Position numbers and translations under genes: made by a program
Shown: piece after piece, positions 1 through 8,932 of the stretch
Layout of the letters: every line of letters starts with the position of its first letter
Numbering within the stretch: the first letter of the stretch is position 1
The notes under the pieces: model-generated
What the model saw: only the letters and a program-made list of their open reading frames with translations
The model's database searches: none
What the model was told of the DNA's origin: nothing
Assembly: GCF_002734215.1 (NCBI RefSeq)
Contig: NZ_NSEB01000006.1
Coordinates: 186,001 to 250,000, forward strand
Direction of reading: 5' to 3'
DNA: 64,000 bases
Source: Fredinandcohnia onubensis
Lineage (GTDB): Bacteria > Bacillota > Bacilli > Bacillales > Bacillaceae_L

Positions 1-1222
1 TCGTTTCTGCAGAGTCTACCCGTCCTGTACCTGAACAAGTTGGACAACTCGTCTGCAATATACCAGAAAGATCTTGACGAGTTTTCTTACGGGTTAGTTC
101 AAGAATACCTAGAGACGTAAAGCCATGAATAGTCATTCGATTTCGATCTTCCTTCGCTACAGAGCGTAAGGCTTGGATGACTTTTTGGCGTTCATCATTA
201 TGCTTCATATCAATAAAATCAACCAAAACAATACCACTAATATCTCGAAGCCTTAGTTGGAAAGCAATTTCTTTTGCTGCTGCGATATTTGTTTTAAACA
301 CCGTATCTCGCAAATTTTCTTTTCCTTGAAACTTTCCAGTATTCACATCGATTATCGTTAAAGCCTCTGTCTGCTCAATTAATAAGTACGCCCCATTATC
401 TAGCCATATAATATGCTTAAGTGCTTTTTCAATTTCCCGCTCTATACCGTAAGAGGAAAAAATGTTTTCCTTTCCACGAAAAAAAGAGACTTTTTCTTCG
501 CCTAATAGGTCCTTTATCTGTTTATATTCTTGCGCTTCATCAATTACAATTTCCTTAATATCCTCAAACTGATGCTCTAATAAAATTTTATCAACAAGAT
601 TATTGGCATCAAATAAAAGAGTTGGGGGCTTAAGTAGTTTTTGCTTTTCAATTAATGAATTGAAGCGGCTTCTTTGAATCTCAAGCTCCTTTAGAATGAT
701 TGATTCATCCTGATTTTCACAAGCAGTCCGGATAATAAGACCTTCTGATTTTTCAAGATATGTTTTTCCAAAATTACGCCATCTGTCCCTTTCTCCTTCC
801 TCTTTCATTTTCCTCGAGACTGCTACATAATTCCCAAATGGCGAATAGACAAGGGAAGTTCCAGGAAACTCAATTAGTCCAGTTAGTTTGGGACCTTTCC
901 GCTCTGTCCCTTCTTTCGTAACTTGAACAATGATTTCCTCACCTTGTCTAACAAAATGAGCTATACTTTTATCTTTTTCACTTTGGGAAGAAAGATGGTA
1001 GGAAGCAAGCTGCTCTCGCCCGATATAGCCGTTTCTGCCTATACCAATATCAACAAAGGCCGCCTGCATCCCCGGTAGGACGTCAATCACTCGCCCCTTA
1101 TATAAATTCCCAACGATTTCTTTATGTTTGGGTTGCTGGATATTCAACTCTAGAACTTTATGATCCTCTACTACAGCTACTCGTTTTTCACTTGTTTTAA
1201 CATTTATAATAATTGTCTTCAA
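1..1222 (-). CDS. rng: Ribonuclease E/G family endoribonuclease, partial (C-terminal end outside window)
   Basis: This gene is not complete: 407 codons are present and the frame runs off the left edge. The start is TTG at 1222, preceded by a GCGAGG-type ribosome site. An S1-like RNA-binding segment occupies about residues 37-115. The catalytic aspartates of the family are visible as D292 in IDVNTG and D335 in VDFIDM. The zinc-link motif CPTC (C393, C396) comes just before the edge. All are spaced as in E. coli RNase E (D303, D346, C404, C407). The family cleaves single-stranded RNA at 5'-monophosphorylated, AU-rich sites in rRNA maturation and mRNA decay. It follows spoIVFB by 56 bases. B. 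subtilis lacks this enzyme, but many other Bacillaceae carry it here. Confidence 0.93.
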   Translation of the reverse strand, partial: MKTIIINVKTSEKRVAVVEDHKVLELNIQQPKHKEIVGNLYKGRVIDVLPGMQAAFVDIGIGRNGYIGREQLASYHLSSQSEKDKSIAHFVRQGEEIIVQVTKEGTERKGPKLTGLIEFPGTSLVYSPFGNYVAVSRKMKEEGERDRWRNFGKTYLEKSEGLIIRTACENQDESIILKELEIQRSRFNSLIEKQKLLKPPTLLFDANNLVDKILLEHQFEDIKEIVIDEAQEYKQIKDLLGEEKVSFFRGKENIFSSYGIEREIEKALKHIIWLDNGAYLLIEQTEALTIIDVNTGKFQGKENLRDTVFKTNIAAAKEIAFQLRLRDISGIVLVDFIDMKHNDERQKVIQALRSVAKEDRNRMTIHGFTSLGILELTRKKTRQDLSGILQTSCPTCSGTGRVDSAET

Positions 1223-1278
1223 ACTCTTGTCCTCGCTTTAACAATACACTTTCCTTTACTGTACCTCATTTGGAAATG

Positions 1279-2145
1279 TCAAAACAAGTAGAGAAGCTCA
1301 CCGACGGGTTGGGTAATCTTTTTATCATTAAAATAGGCATATAATAGTTCATTTTCATCAAGCGGCTGTTGGTTTTCTCCGTCCTTTCTAATGACAATGG
1401 GGTGCTTACAACCTCGTTGGAACATCGAAAGAACGGAATAAACCATTTCTGTTTCGTCCACTACGAGTGGCTTCAATTTCGTAAAGGTGTCCTGCTTACC
1501 GTAGTAGCGTTCCAGTAAGAATCTCATAAAGACGTAATGCCTCTTTCTCCATTCCATAATTATCGAAAAGAATAGAAAGGATAAAATTACCCATAGATTT
1601 AGATTGTTCGGGCTATAGAGTATCATTCCAATTAAAATGAGCCCAGCTATCAAGCAGGATACAAAAAGCATCCGTTTATGTGCCTCAAAAAAAGAATGCT
1701 TATAAGAAAAAAACAAATAAAGCAGTTTCCCTCCATCTAACGGCCAAATCGGAAGGAGGTTAAAGATAAGAATGACTAAGTTATGATATAGAAAAAGATC
1801 AAATGTTTTTGGGGAGATGACTGAACCCAAAAACAAGCAATACGCAACACCCACTAACCAAATATGTTGTAGTGGCCCTGCTACTATTACGAGGAGTTCT
1901 TCCTTCAAGGGACGATTTCCGTGTTCATCCATCTCTGCCACTCCACCAAATGGCAGGAGCTGAATCTTCTTAATTCTCCATGAAAAAAAATGGGCACATG
2001 CAGCATGTCCCATTTCGTGGACAAATATGATTAAAAACAGCATCAATAGCTCTCTAAAATGTGCAGTAACAACTGCAATTGCGACGATAAGCCAGAGTAG
2101 TGGATGTATTTCTATTTTTCTTAGAAGTTTTACGTAATTATTCAA
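1279..2145 (-). CDS. spoIVFB: SpoIVFB, intramembrane metalloprotease that activates pro-sigma-K
   Basis: This 288-residue membrane protein belongs to the site-2 protease family (peptidase M50). The zinc motif HEMGH lies at 43-47 and the third ligand is D137 in the PLDGG motif, the same positions as in B. subtilis SpoIVFB. Several hydrophobic segments flank these motifs, and a soluble CBS-like tail follows from about residue 200. The family cleaves the pro-sequence of sigma-K inside the outer forespore membrane on the mother-cell side. The start is TTG at 2145 with GGTGAT five bases upstream. It overlaps spoIVFA by 8 bases, so the two are translationally coupled. Confidence 0.95.
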   Translation of the reverse strand: MNNYVKLLRKIEIHPLLWLIVAIAVVTAHFRELLMLFLIIFVHEMGHAACAHFFSWRIKKIQLLPFGGVAEMDEHGNRPLKEELLVIVAGPLQHIWLVGVAYCLFLGSVISPKTFDLFLYHNLVILIFNLLPIWPLDGGKLLYLFFSYKHSFFEAHKRMLFVSCLIAGLILIGMILYSPNNLNLWVILSFLFFSIIMEWRKRHYVFMRFLLERYYGKQDTFTKLKPLVVDETEMVYSVLSMFQRGCKHPIVIRKDGENQQPLDENELLYAYFNDKKITQPVGELLYLF

Positions 2146-2917
2146 ATTTTATCACCTGTATCGGATCAATAAATGTTTCACCTTGCTTAATTGCAAAATA
2201 ATACGTACCTTTGTTCTCGCCTTCTGGGTCTTGAACCTGTCCTACCTCTTGTCCTGTTTCTACATAATCATATAGTTTTACATTTACTGACCCTAGATTT
2301 CCATACCAAGTTTCAGTGCCATCACTATGCTGGATCACAACTGTCTTGCCTAAATCACCTTTAACTGCAACTTCCGTCACATTTCCCGCATTCATTGCTT
2401 CTACTACTTTGCTGTCCGTTTCAACAATAATACCTTGACCATTTGCTTCAAAGGTCTCGGTCACAGTTCCAGCTGCAGGAAGGGCATATTTACCAGGTTC
2501 AGGTGTATTAACCTGCTCTTTGTTTTGATTAATAGGAATTAAAGCAAGTGGACTGCCAAATGTATCTTTATACCATTCCGTTACTGCTGCAAATTGAAAT
2601 TCCGTTTCCATTGTACTGGATACAAAATGCCGGACTTTTTCAAAATTCGGTGACTGATTTTTAAAGATAATACCAATTGACAACACAAGAATGGCTGAAA
2701 GAAGTACCTTAGATAAAAAAACTTCTTTTCGGAAGAGTGGATGGCCTCCATCTCCAGATCCACTCCCATCGAAAGAGGCGTATGTACTACCTCCAAATCG
2801 CTCCTCATCATTTGCTAAAAAGGGTGGAACTGTCTTATGTGGATTAGTGGGGCTCGGGTATCTGGAACGCTTTCTCTTCGCAATCCGCCTTCTGATTTCA
2901 TTCGCTCGATTACTCAT
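2138..2917 (-). CDS. spoIVFA: SpoIVFA, regulator of SpoIVFB with a degenerate M23 domain
   Basis: This 259-residue bitopic membrane protein has a basic cytoplasmic N-terminus, a membrane segment at about residues 70-88 and an extracytoplasmic domain that resembles M23/LytM peptidases (about 150-255). The zinc-binding histidines of active M23 enzymes are not present; the usual H-x-H position reads YGN. It is therefore a protein-binding fold rather than a peptidase. In B. subtilis SpoIVFA holds SpoIVFB and BofA in a complex and keeps the protease silent until SpoIVB cleaves it. A sigma-E-like promoter lies 37 bases upstream, consistent with mother-cell expression of spoIVFA-spoIVFB. Confidence 0.93.
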   Translation of the reverse strand: MSNRANEIRRRIAKRKRSRYPSPTNPHKTVPPFLANDEERFGGSTYASFDGSGSGDGGHPLFRKEVFLSKVLLSAILVLSIGIIFKNQSPNFEKVRHFVSSTMETEFQFAAVTEWYKDTFGSPLALIPINQNKEQVNTPEPGKYALPAAGTVTETFEANGQGIIVETDSKVVEAMNAGNVTEVAVKGDLGKTVVIQHSDGTETWYGNLGSVNVKLYDYVETGQEVGQVQDPEGENKGTYYFAIKQGETFIDPIQVIKFE

Positions 2918-2953
2918 ATATTCACATCATCCCTTGTCCATATTATTTGTACA

Positions 2954-2982
2954 AGTTTATGATTGAAGAACGTCAGTTATGA
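2954..2982 (-). promoter_or_regulatory. Putative sigma-E promoter of spoIVFAB
   Basis: On the minus strand TCATAAC (-35) and CATAAACT (-10) are separated by 14 bases. They resemble the sigma-E consensus KMATATT / CATACANT. spoIVFAB is sigma-E-dependent in B. subtilis, which supports the call. It rests on sequence resemblance only. Confidence 0.5.
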
Positions 2983-2999
2983 CAATTTGAAACACTTGT

Positions 3000-3027
3000 A
3001 ATCAAATGATCTTTCTTTCATTTGATT
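3000..3027. repeat. 10-bp perfect inverted repeat between protease and spoIVFA
   Basis: AATCAAATGA at 3000-3009 and TCATTTGATT at 3018-3027 flank an 8-base spacer. There is no T-run on either side, so it is not an obvious terminator. It lies just upstream of the putative spoIVFA promoter and just after the terminator of the protease gene, so it could be an operator or a 3' stabilising hairpin. Confidence 0.5.
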
Positions 3028-3033
3028 ATCATC

Positions 3034-3063
3034 GAAAAAGAAGGATGCGATTTCTCTGCATCC
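3034..3063 (-). terminator. Rho-independent terminator of the S8 protease gene
   Basis: On the minus strand GGATGC and GCATCC (3058-3063 and 3043-3048) pair around a 9-base loop and are followed by TTCTTTTTC. It lies 19 bases after the stop of the protease gene and separates it from spoIVFA. Confidence 0.8.
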
Positions 3064-3081
3064 TCCTCTCCCTTCAAAAAA

Positions 3082-6000
3082 CTATTTATTTTTTCCTGGT
3101 TTGTCAGGTTTTCCTGGCTTTCCTGGTTTGCCTTTTCCTGGCTTTCCATCATCTTCTTGTACATTGATAAACAGCTTACCAGTTGCTACTTGTCGTGCCT
3201 CGTTTCCAAATTCATCCCTTACAATAACCTCAATTTCAGCACCTTCGGCTACAACGCTTGAAACAGCTGTCCAATATCCTTCGTATACACCGGGTGATAC
3301 TTCTTGTATTGGAAGTTCTGTAGCATTGCTAAGATCAGCTTTAGCGTTCGTTAAAGGTAAGCGAATCGCATAGGTTGCATTTAATCCAGGTTCAGTTGTG
3401 AATTCAATCTTCACACTTTCACCTGATTTCAAATGTACATCCTCAGTAGGTTTAAGGTCAGCTATTGTTATTTCACCGAATTTAGCAGTTACAGTAACTT
3501 GATTAGTTGTTGTATTACCTGCTTTATCAGTAGCAACGACCTCGATATTATTTTCTCCATTTTCAATTAAGATGCGTTTTGAGAAACTACCTTCTGTAAT
3601 AGTTGCATTCTCTCCATTTACTGTCACAGTTTCAATATTCTCATCCTGTACAGTACCTGTTACAGTTACTGTTTCTTTATTTGTCTTTGCACCATCTTCT
3701 GGGCTTGTAATTGCGAGTTCCGGAGATGTTTGGTCAAGCACAACAACTACAGGTTCTGATGCATCGGTAATACCCGTGTCAGTTGATGCCTTAGCAGTTA
3801 ATGAATTCTCACCATCTTGCAATTCAACATCCACAGAAAAAGTACCTGCATCAGTTGTGTCCGTTGTCGCTACTTCTTCCCCATTGTTAAAGATATGAAC
3901 AGTTGTTGTAGGGGCCGCCTTTCCTTCAACAGTAACAGTTGATTCATTCGTGTAAGCTCCTGTTATTGGAGAAGTAATGGTTGGAGCCGTTACCTCATAA
4001 TTAACTGTTGCACGAATCATGTAATTTCCTTCAGCTTCTGGAGCTAATGACCAGGCTCCTCCAACAAACTGCCAGCTACGACCTGAATACTCTCCATCTT
4101 CATCGGTTCCAAGTCCTGGTGCATTTGGATTTGGATCTGCTTGAATGTATACCATATAGAAGTCTCCTTCTACGATGATTCCTTCAGCCGCAAGGTCCAC
4201 ATTTGTCCATTCACCAGTTCGTAGAGCGGTTGCGTCAATCGGCCCAGCAAGTTTTTTACCTGGTGCTCCATCTATTCCAGTTGCATCCCATACTTCTACT
4301 TTGAAATCCGTTCCTCCTGGGTTTGGCCATGTTGTATCCCAGAAACGGAATTGTCCTCCTGTAACAAGCGCAGCATTTTGACCTTCATTTAATGACATCT
4401 TCACTGCCCAGCCGTTACCAGCATCATAGAAAGCACGTGCATTTTCTGCAGTTCCATCGTCATAACCAATTTCACCAGGATATCCAATGAATGGTCTTAA
4501 TTCTACGTTTTGTGCCACTTCACCATTTCCTTCGAGAACAACTTCAAATGATTCACTATAATATGAAGGTGCCATTACACGAACTGTATACGTACCTTCA
4601 TATGCAGTAAGTGAATACTGACCATTTTCATCTGTCTCAACAGGAGTAACATTTGCATCTTCTACGAGTAATAGAGTTGCACCTGAAACAGGTTCACCTG
4701 TTGCCGCATTTGTAATTGTGCCTGATACTGTTCCTTGTGCTTTCTCCTCTAAAACAAAGTTTGCTACTGCTTCACCATCTGCCTCGACTGTTACAGTTTG
4801 TTGAGCTGCATGGTACCCATAGCTTTCAGCAACTACTGTAAAATCACCTGTGCCATGAATTAATTCATAAGCTCCAGTGGCAGGATTAGTTGAAACAGAT
4901 CGGCCCGATTCTAATACGCTCACTTGAGCATTTAAAGGCAAAGCTTGTGGGCTAGTTTCATTAACATCTACTTCCTTGAAGTCGATGTGAGAACCTTTTG
5001 GCTGAATTTTAGCAGGATCAACTTTTTCTCCTTCTTTAAGAGCAACTGAGCCAGCACCGCTCTCAACGCTGTCACCTTTTGTAGGTTGTACTCCTAATTT
5101 GGCTTTACTTTGACCTGGCTGTTGCTCATTCGAAAGACGTACATCATCAATGTACCAGCCATCACGTGTAACACTTCCATCAGTTGTTACATTGAAGCCA
5201 ATATATACACGCTGTCCTGCATACTCTGATAAATCAATTTCTGCAGATTGCCATCCAGAAGATGTATCTGTAATACGTAGTAATTGTGTCCAGTTTTCCA
5301 TATCTGTAGAAACAAATACATGACCATAATCCCAGTTACGTTCAAGATTAAACCAGTTCATATATTGTAGATATGACGGACCTTCAGCTGGCAGGTCAAC
5401 TGGTGGCATAACAAGAGTCATATTCGCTCGACTGCTATATTGTCCAGCTAGATTGGTAGCATATACTTTTTCTCCGGAATGCGCACTATTTGGCCCACTT
5501 GTCGGAGCACCCCATTGCCAAGTATCCTCCGCACCATAAGAGAACCAACCTACAGGAGTAGATTCAAAGTCTTGGAAATAACCGACTGAAATACCTGGCT
5601 GTACAGTAACTTCATATTCATCGGTCGTTACGTCATTTTGACCAAAATCAACCACCTGCCATCGATATGAAACAGAAGGCTCTGCAATGTCTTCCCCTGG
5701 AATCACTGCTTCGAATGTTCCTTCATTGTACGTTCCTGATGTTTGAGTAGCTGTAACATTCACCCATTCACCATCTTGATTTTCATATTGAAGCACAACT
5801 GTTGTAATACTTACATTGTCTTGTACTGAAATAGAAAGTGGTAAGTCCATACCTGCATAGGTTTCAGAAGGAGCTGCATGTTCAAACGTTGGAGCCTCTT
5901 CATCCACACCATCCTTTGCAACTTGACCTTTAATTTTCCCTAGTCCAGAAGCAACTGAGGAGACAGCAAGATAGGCATTAGCCAAACCATAACCGTAACC

Positions 6001-7485
6001 AAAGTTAGGTGATTCTGGAAAAGTACCGTCAGTTAAAGGCGTTGCAGTTGAAGTAATGATCTCTTCGATTTGTTCAATCGTTAATGATGCATTTGCTTGT
6101 TTTAATAAAGCTACAATAGCAGAAATATGCGGACCCGCCATTGATGTTCCATTCCATCCACCTTCATATCCACTACCAGGAACGGAGGAACGAATATTCA
6201 CACCTGGAGCTGAAATATCAGGTTTGATATCCCCTTCATATGGTGAAGGACCTTGTAGCGAGAAGCCTGCCAATCGATCATTAATATCCGTTGCTCCTGT
6301 TGCAAACGATTCAGGATAGTTTGCTGGTGTAGCAATTGATCCTGGGCCACCTGGATTAAATAATGTTGTATTACCTGCAGAAAACTCTGGGAAAATATCT
6401 GCTGCTCTCCAGTTTTGGACCATTGGGCGATACCATTCATCTAAACCAGGTCCCCCACCCCATGAATTGTTAACAACATCAGGAGCCATATCCGGGTTAC
6501 CACCAGGTGCGATAATCCATTCCCCTGCTTCTAATAAGTCAATATCGGACCCTCCAGCATCTGTAAATGCCTTAACTGCGATCCACTTTGCACCTGGAGC
6601 AACACCAATCTGATTTGCACCATTTGGCTCTGCACCAACCATTGTACCTGTAACATGTGTTCCATGACCAATATCGTCATATGGAGTAGATTGACCAGCA
6701 GTGGCATCAAACCAGCTAAACTGGTGGTTCGGATTGTTTGGATTAGCTGGGTCATAGCCACGATACTGCTCCATTAATGCTGGGTGATTCCATTGAACAC
6801 CCGTATCAATGCTAGCAACAACCGTACCAGCTCCATCGATTCCCATCTCCCAAACCTGCGGAGCTCCAACACGATCAATATTCCACTCAATGTTTTGAGG
6901 AGTTGCTTTTGATTCAACTGCTACTGAAGACTTTTCCGTTACTGGAACATGCAATGTTCGTGTTTCATTGGGTAACACTTTTTCAACCTCAGGGAACGAT
7001 GCGATTTTCTCCATAACATCTTTTGTTGCCGTAACCGCCATTCCGTTTACAATAAAGAAGGATTTAATATCCTTTGCATTACCCGAAGCCTCTTCTTTTT
7101 GAAGATATGTCTTCACATCACCTTGTGTTTCAATCGCTGTTGTACGAAGTTCTGAAACAATTGCATTTCGTTTTATTGATTTTGTTTTAGCTACTGTAGA
7201 TTTTTGGATACTAGCTTTTTTAGCTGCTTCATTTGCTATTTTGTTAGAATCAACTTGTTCCTTGAACTTAACAAGAAAAGTAACCATCTTCTCATCGGCG
7301 AATTTGTCTTGTAAGCTTTTAGAAATTTTACTAGAAGCCACATCCTTATTATTTCCTAGATAAGATGTTGAAGGTTCCTTTGCCTGAGCAAATGTTTGCG
7401 AAGCCATTACACTCGGTGCTAGTAATAACGCACACATTATGATACTTGCAACCTTTGTTAACCTACGTTTCCCTTTTTTCCTCAT
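3082..7485 (-). CDS. Secreted multidomain S8 serine protease, bacillopeptidase F-like
   Basis: This 1467-residue exported protein has a signal peptide (about 1-35, likely cut after AQA), an I9-type propeptide (about 60-180) and a subtilisin catalytic domain (about 205-510). The triad is D227, H274 (HGTHVTG) and S448 (NGTSMAG), with oxyanion residue N372. Then come a MAM/M6-like beta domain with FES and YIDDV motifs, a carboxypeptidase-regulatory-like repeat, two Ig-like repeats that both begin ITSP, and a Gly-Pro-Lys-rich tail. No LPxTG or S-layer motif is visible. Domain order and length match B. subtilis Bpr (about 1433 residues), but Bpr lies beside ftsZ, not between minD and spoIVFA. The ribosome site GGGAGG is strong. 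It has its own terminators on both sides. Confidence 0.92.
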   Translation of the reverse strand: MRKKGKRRLTKVASIIMCALLLAPSVMASQTFAQAKEPSTSYLGNNKDVASSKISKSLQDKFADEKMVTFLVKFKEQVDSNKIANEAAKKASIQKSTVAKTKSIKRNAIVSELRTTAIETQGDVKTYLQKEEASGNAKDIKSFFIVNGMAVTATKDVMEKIASFPEVEKVLPNETRTLHVPVTEKSSVAVESKATPQNIEWNIDRVGAPQVWEMGIDGAGTVVASIDTGVQWNHPALMEQYRGYDPANPNNPNHQFSWFDATAGQSTPYDDIGHGTHVTGTMVGAEPNGANQIGVAPGAKWIAVKAFTDAGGSDIDLLEAGEWIIAPGGNPDMAPDVVNNSWGGGPGLDEWYRPMVQNWRAADIFPEFSAGNTTLFNPGGPGSIATPANYPESFATGATDINDRLAGFSLQGPSPYEGDIKPDISAPGVNIRSSVPGSGYEGGWNGTSMAGPHISAIVALLKQANASLTIEQIEEIITSTATPLTDGTFPESPNFGYGYGLANAYLAVSSVASGLGKIKGQVAKDGVDEEAPTFEHAAPSETYAGMDLPLSISVQDNVSITTVVLQYENQDGEWVNVTATQTSGTYNEGTFEAVIPGEDIAEPSVSYRWQVVDFGQNDVTTDEYEVTVQPGISVGYFQDFESTPVGWFSYGAEDTWQWGAPTSGPNSAHSGEKVYATNLAGQYSSRANMTLVMPPVDLPAEGPSYLQYMNWFNLERNWDYGHVFVSTDMENWTQLLRITDTSSGWQSAEIDLSEYAGQRVYIGFNVTTDGSVTRDGWYIDDVRLSNEQQPGQSKAKLGVQPTKGDSVESGAGSVALKEGEKVDPAKIQPKGSHIDFKEVDVNETSPQALPLNAQVSVLESGRSVSTNPATGAYELIHGTGDFTVVAESYGYHAAQQTVTVEADGEAVANFVLEEKAQGTVSGTITNAATGEPVSGATLLLVEDANVTPVETDENGQYSLTAYEGTYTVRVMAPSYYSESFEVVLEGNGEVAQNVELRPFIGYPGEIGYDDGTAENARAFYDAGNGWAVKMSLNEGQNAALVTGGQFRFWDTTWPNPGGTDFKVEVWDATGIDGAPGKKLAGPIDATALRTGEWTNVDLAAEGIIVEGDFYMVYIQADPNPNAPGLGTDEDGEYSGRSWQFVGGAWSLAPEAEGNYMIRATVNYEVTAPTITSPITGAYTNESTVTVEGKAAPTTTVHIFNNGEEVATTDTTDAGTFSVDVELQDGENSLTAKASTDTGITDASEPVVVVLDQTSPELAITSPEDGAKTNKETVTVTGTVQDENIETVTVNGENATITEGSFSKRILIENGENNIEVVATDKAGNTTTNQVTVTAKFGEITIADLKPTEDVHLKSGESVKIEFTTEPGLNATYAIRLPLTNAKADLSNATELPIQEVSPGVYEGYWTAVSSVVAEGAEIEVIVRDEFGNEARQVATGKLFINVQEDDGKPGKGKPGKPGKPDKPGKNK

Positions 7486-8102
7486 CTGGTTTCCTCCCTC
7501 TATTTTTTTACGTTCAGGATATGTCCTCCTTTCGTTAGATTCCTATACTCCAATTCATTGGGGTCTCTTCGGTATTTCTCTATGATAGATACCGCGTATT
7601 TCCATTCGGAAATAACATTATGTAGAAGTACAGGTATGAATTAACCTTAGCTAAAAAAATATGAAAAAAGTGTCGAAAAACGACCTATTTGTTTGAAGAT
7701 TCAGAATTTGGTTAATTTGTATTATATGGAAAAAGACAAATAAGGAGTTTAGTACGAAGTAATATATATTCGTTTCGCTATGTGTTTTTTGGGGGTTTTT
7801 CAAGAAAATAGGGACTTTGCTTTACCTTTCATAATAAAAGATTACTAATTTATTTGTTAGGTAGAACGTCTTACTTGTAAGGAATTTCCAAACCGTTCTC
7901 TAAAAATGATTATATTCTCCTTCTTATTTTTTTGGAATTGTTCAGGTTGAATGAAAGTTGGTAATTTATTCCTCTGTATCTCACTATTACGATAGGTACA
8001 GTCTCCTAATTCAGATTCTTAAGGATGACGGGGAAGGACTAAATTCTCATATCTTTAGTAAAATTTATAGTGGCTCACTTTAAGAAGGCTTTTACAATAA
8101 TA
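7486..8102. other. AT-rich intergenic region upstream of the S8 protease gene
   Basis: No convincing gene is visible in this 617-base stretch. It must carry the promoter and any operators of the protease gene. A perfect TATAAT on the minus strand at about 7719-7724 has no acceptable -35 partner, so I do not call it. A strong ribosome-site-like AAGGAGG at about 7526-7532 (minus strand) is not followed by a credible reading frame. Confidence 0.5.
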
Positions 8103-8130
8103 AAAAACCACCTCATTTTGTAAGGTGGTT
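8103..8130 (-). terminator. Terminator of the mre-min operon, after minD
   Basis: On the minus strand CCACCT, a 9-base loop and AGGTGG are followed by a run of six T. The hairpin begins at the minD stop codon and separates minD from the protease gene. Confidence 0.85.
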
Positions 8131-8930
8131 TAACGTACTCCAAAGAATTTCTTAATCTTTGAGAACATCCCTTTAGGGTCGTTTTCAAGTGATTGAAGTG
8201 GAATCGACTCCCCTAAAATTCTTCGCGCTATATTTCGATAAGCAATTCCTGTTTTACTGCTTGAATTTAAGGCAATTGGCTCACCACTGTTTGACGCTTT
8301 AATGACTTCATCATCATCTGAGACAATTCCGATTAAGTCGATTGAGAGATGTGTCACAATTTCATCAATATCAAGCATCTCACCTGATTTCATCATATGA
8401 TTCCGTATCCGGTTTACGATGAGACGTGGCGGCTCGACATCCTCTTTTTCAAGTAATCCAATTATGCGGTCGGCGTCTCGAACGGCAGAAGTTTCTGGTG
8501 TTGTTACAACAATCGCTTTGTCCGCCCCAGCAATTGCATTTTGAAAGCCTTGTTCAATTCCGGCAGGACAGTCGATGATTATATAATCAAAATCCTGTTT
8601 TAACTCCTCTACCAAATTTTTCATTTGGCTAGGTTCTACTGCAGTTTTATCACTTGTTTGGGCAGCTGGCAGTAAATATAGATGGTCTTCGAATCTTTTA
8701 TCCTTAACTAAGGCTTGTTTAAGCTTACAACGGCCCTGAATAACGTCAACTAAATCATAAATGATGCGATTTTCAAGACCCATAACAACATCTAGATTAC
8801 GCAGGCCAATATCTGTATCTATTAAACATACTCGTTTCCCCAGCACAGCCAAGGAAGTGCCTACGTTAGCAGACGTGGTCGTCTTTCCGACTCCACCTTT
8901 TCCTGATGTTATAACTATAGCCTCTCCCAC
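8130..8930 (-). CDS. minD: Septum site-determining ATPase MinD
   Basis: This 266-residue protein is a ParA/MinD-type ATPase. The deviant Walker A motif KGGVGKTT starts at residue 11, and the C-terminus carries the amphipathic membrane-targeting helix (KIKKFFGVR). MinD binds the membrane when ATP-loaded, recruits MinC and restricts FtsZ rings to midcell. In Bacillus it is tethered to the poles through MinJ/DivIVA. It starts 2 bases after the minC stop and is the last gene of mreBCD-minCD, closed by a terminator that overlaps its stop. Confidence 0.97.
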   Translation of the reverse strand: MGEAIVITSGKGGVGKTTTSANVGTSLAVLGKRVCLIDTDIGLRNLDVVMGLENRIIYDLVDVIQGRCKLKQALVKDKRFEDHLYLLPAAQTSDKTAVEPSQMKNLVEELKQDFDYIIIDCPAGIEQGFQNAIAGADKAIVVTTPETSAVRDADRIIGLLEKEDVEPPRLIVNRIRNHMMKSGEMLDIDEIVTHLSIDLIGIVSDDDEVIKASNSGEPIALNSSSKTGIAYRNIARRILGESIPLQSLENDPKGMFSKIKKFFGVR

Positions 8931-8932
8931 AG

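Noticed and set aside
6198-6761. Minus-strand frames of 76-80 codons inside the S8 protease gene
   Set aside because: They overlap the catalytic domain coding sequence in another frame.
7486-8129. A promoter or small gene for the protease upstream region
   Set aside because: The perfect TATAAT has no partner -35 at a workable distance, and no open frame has a ribosome site.
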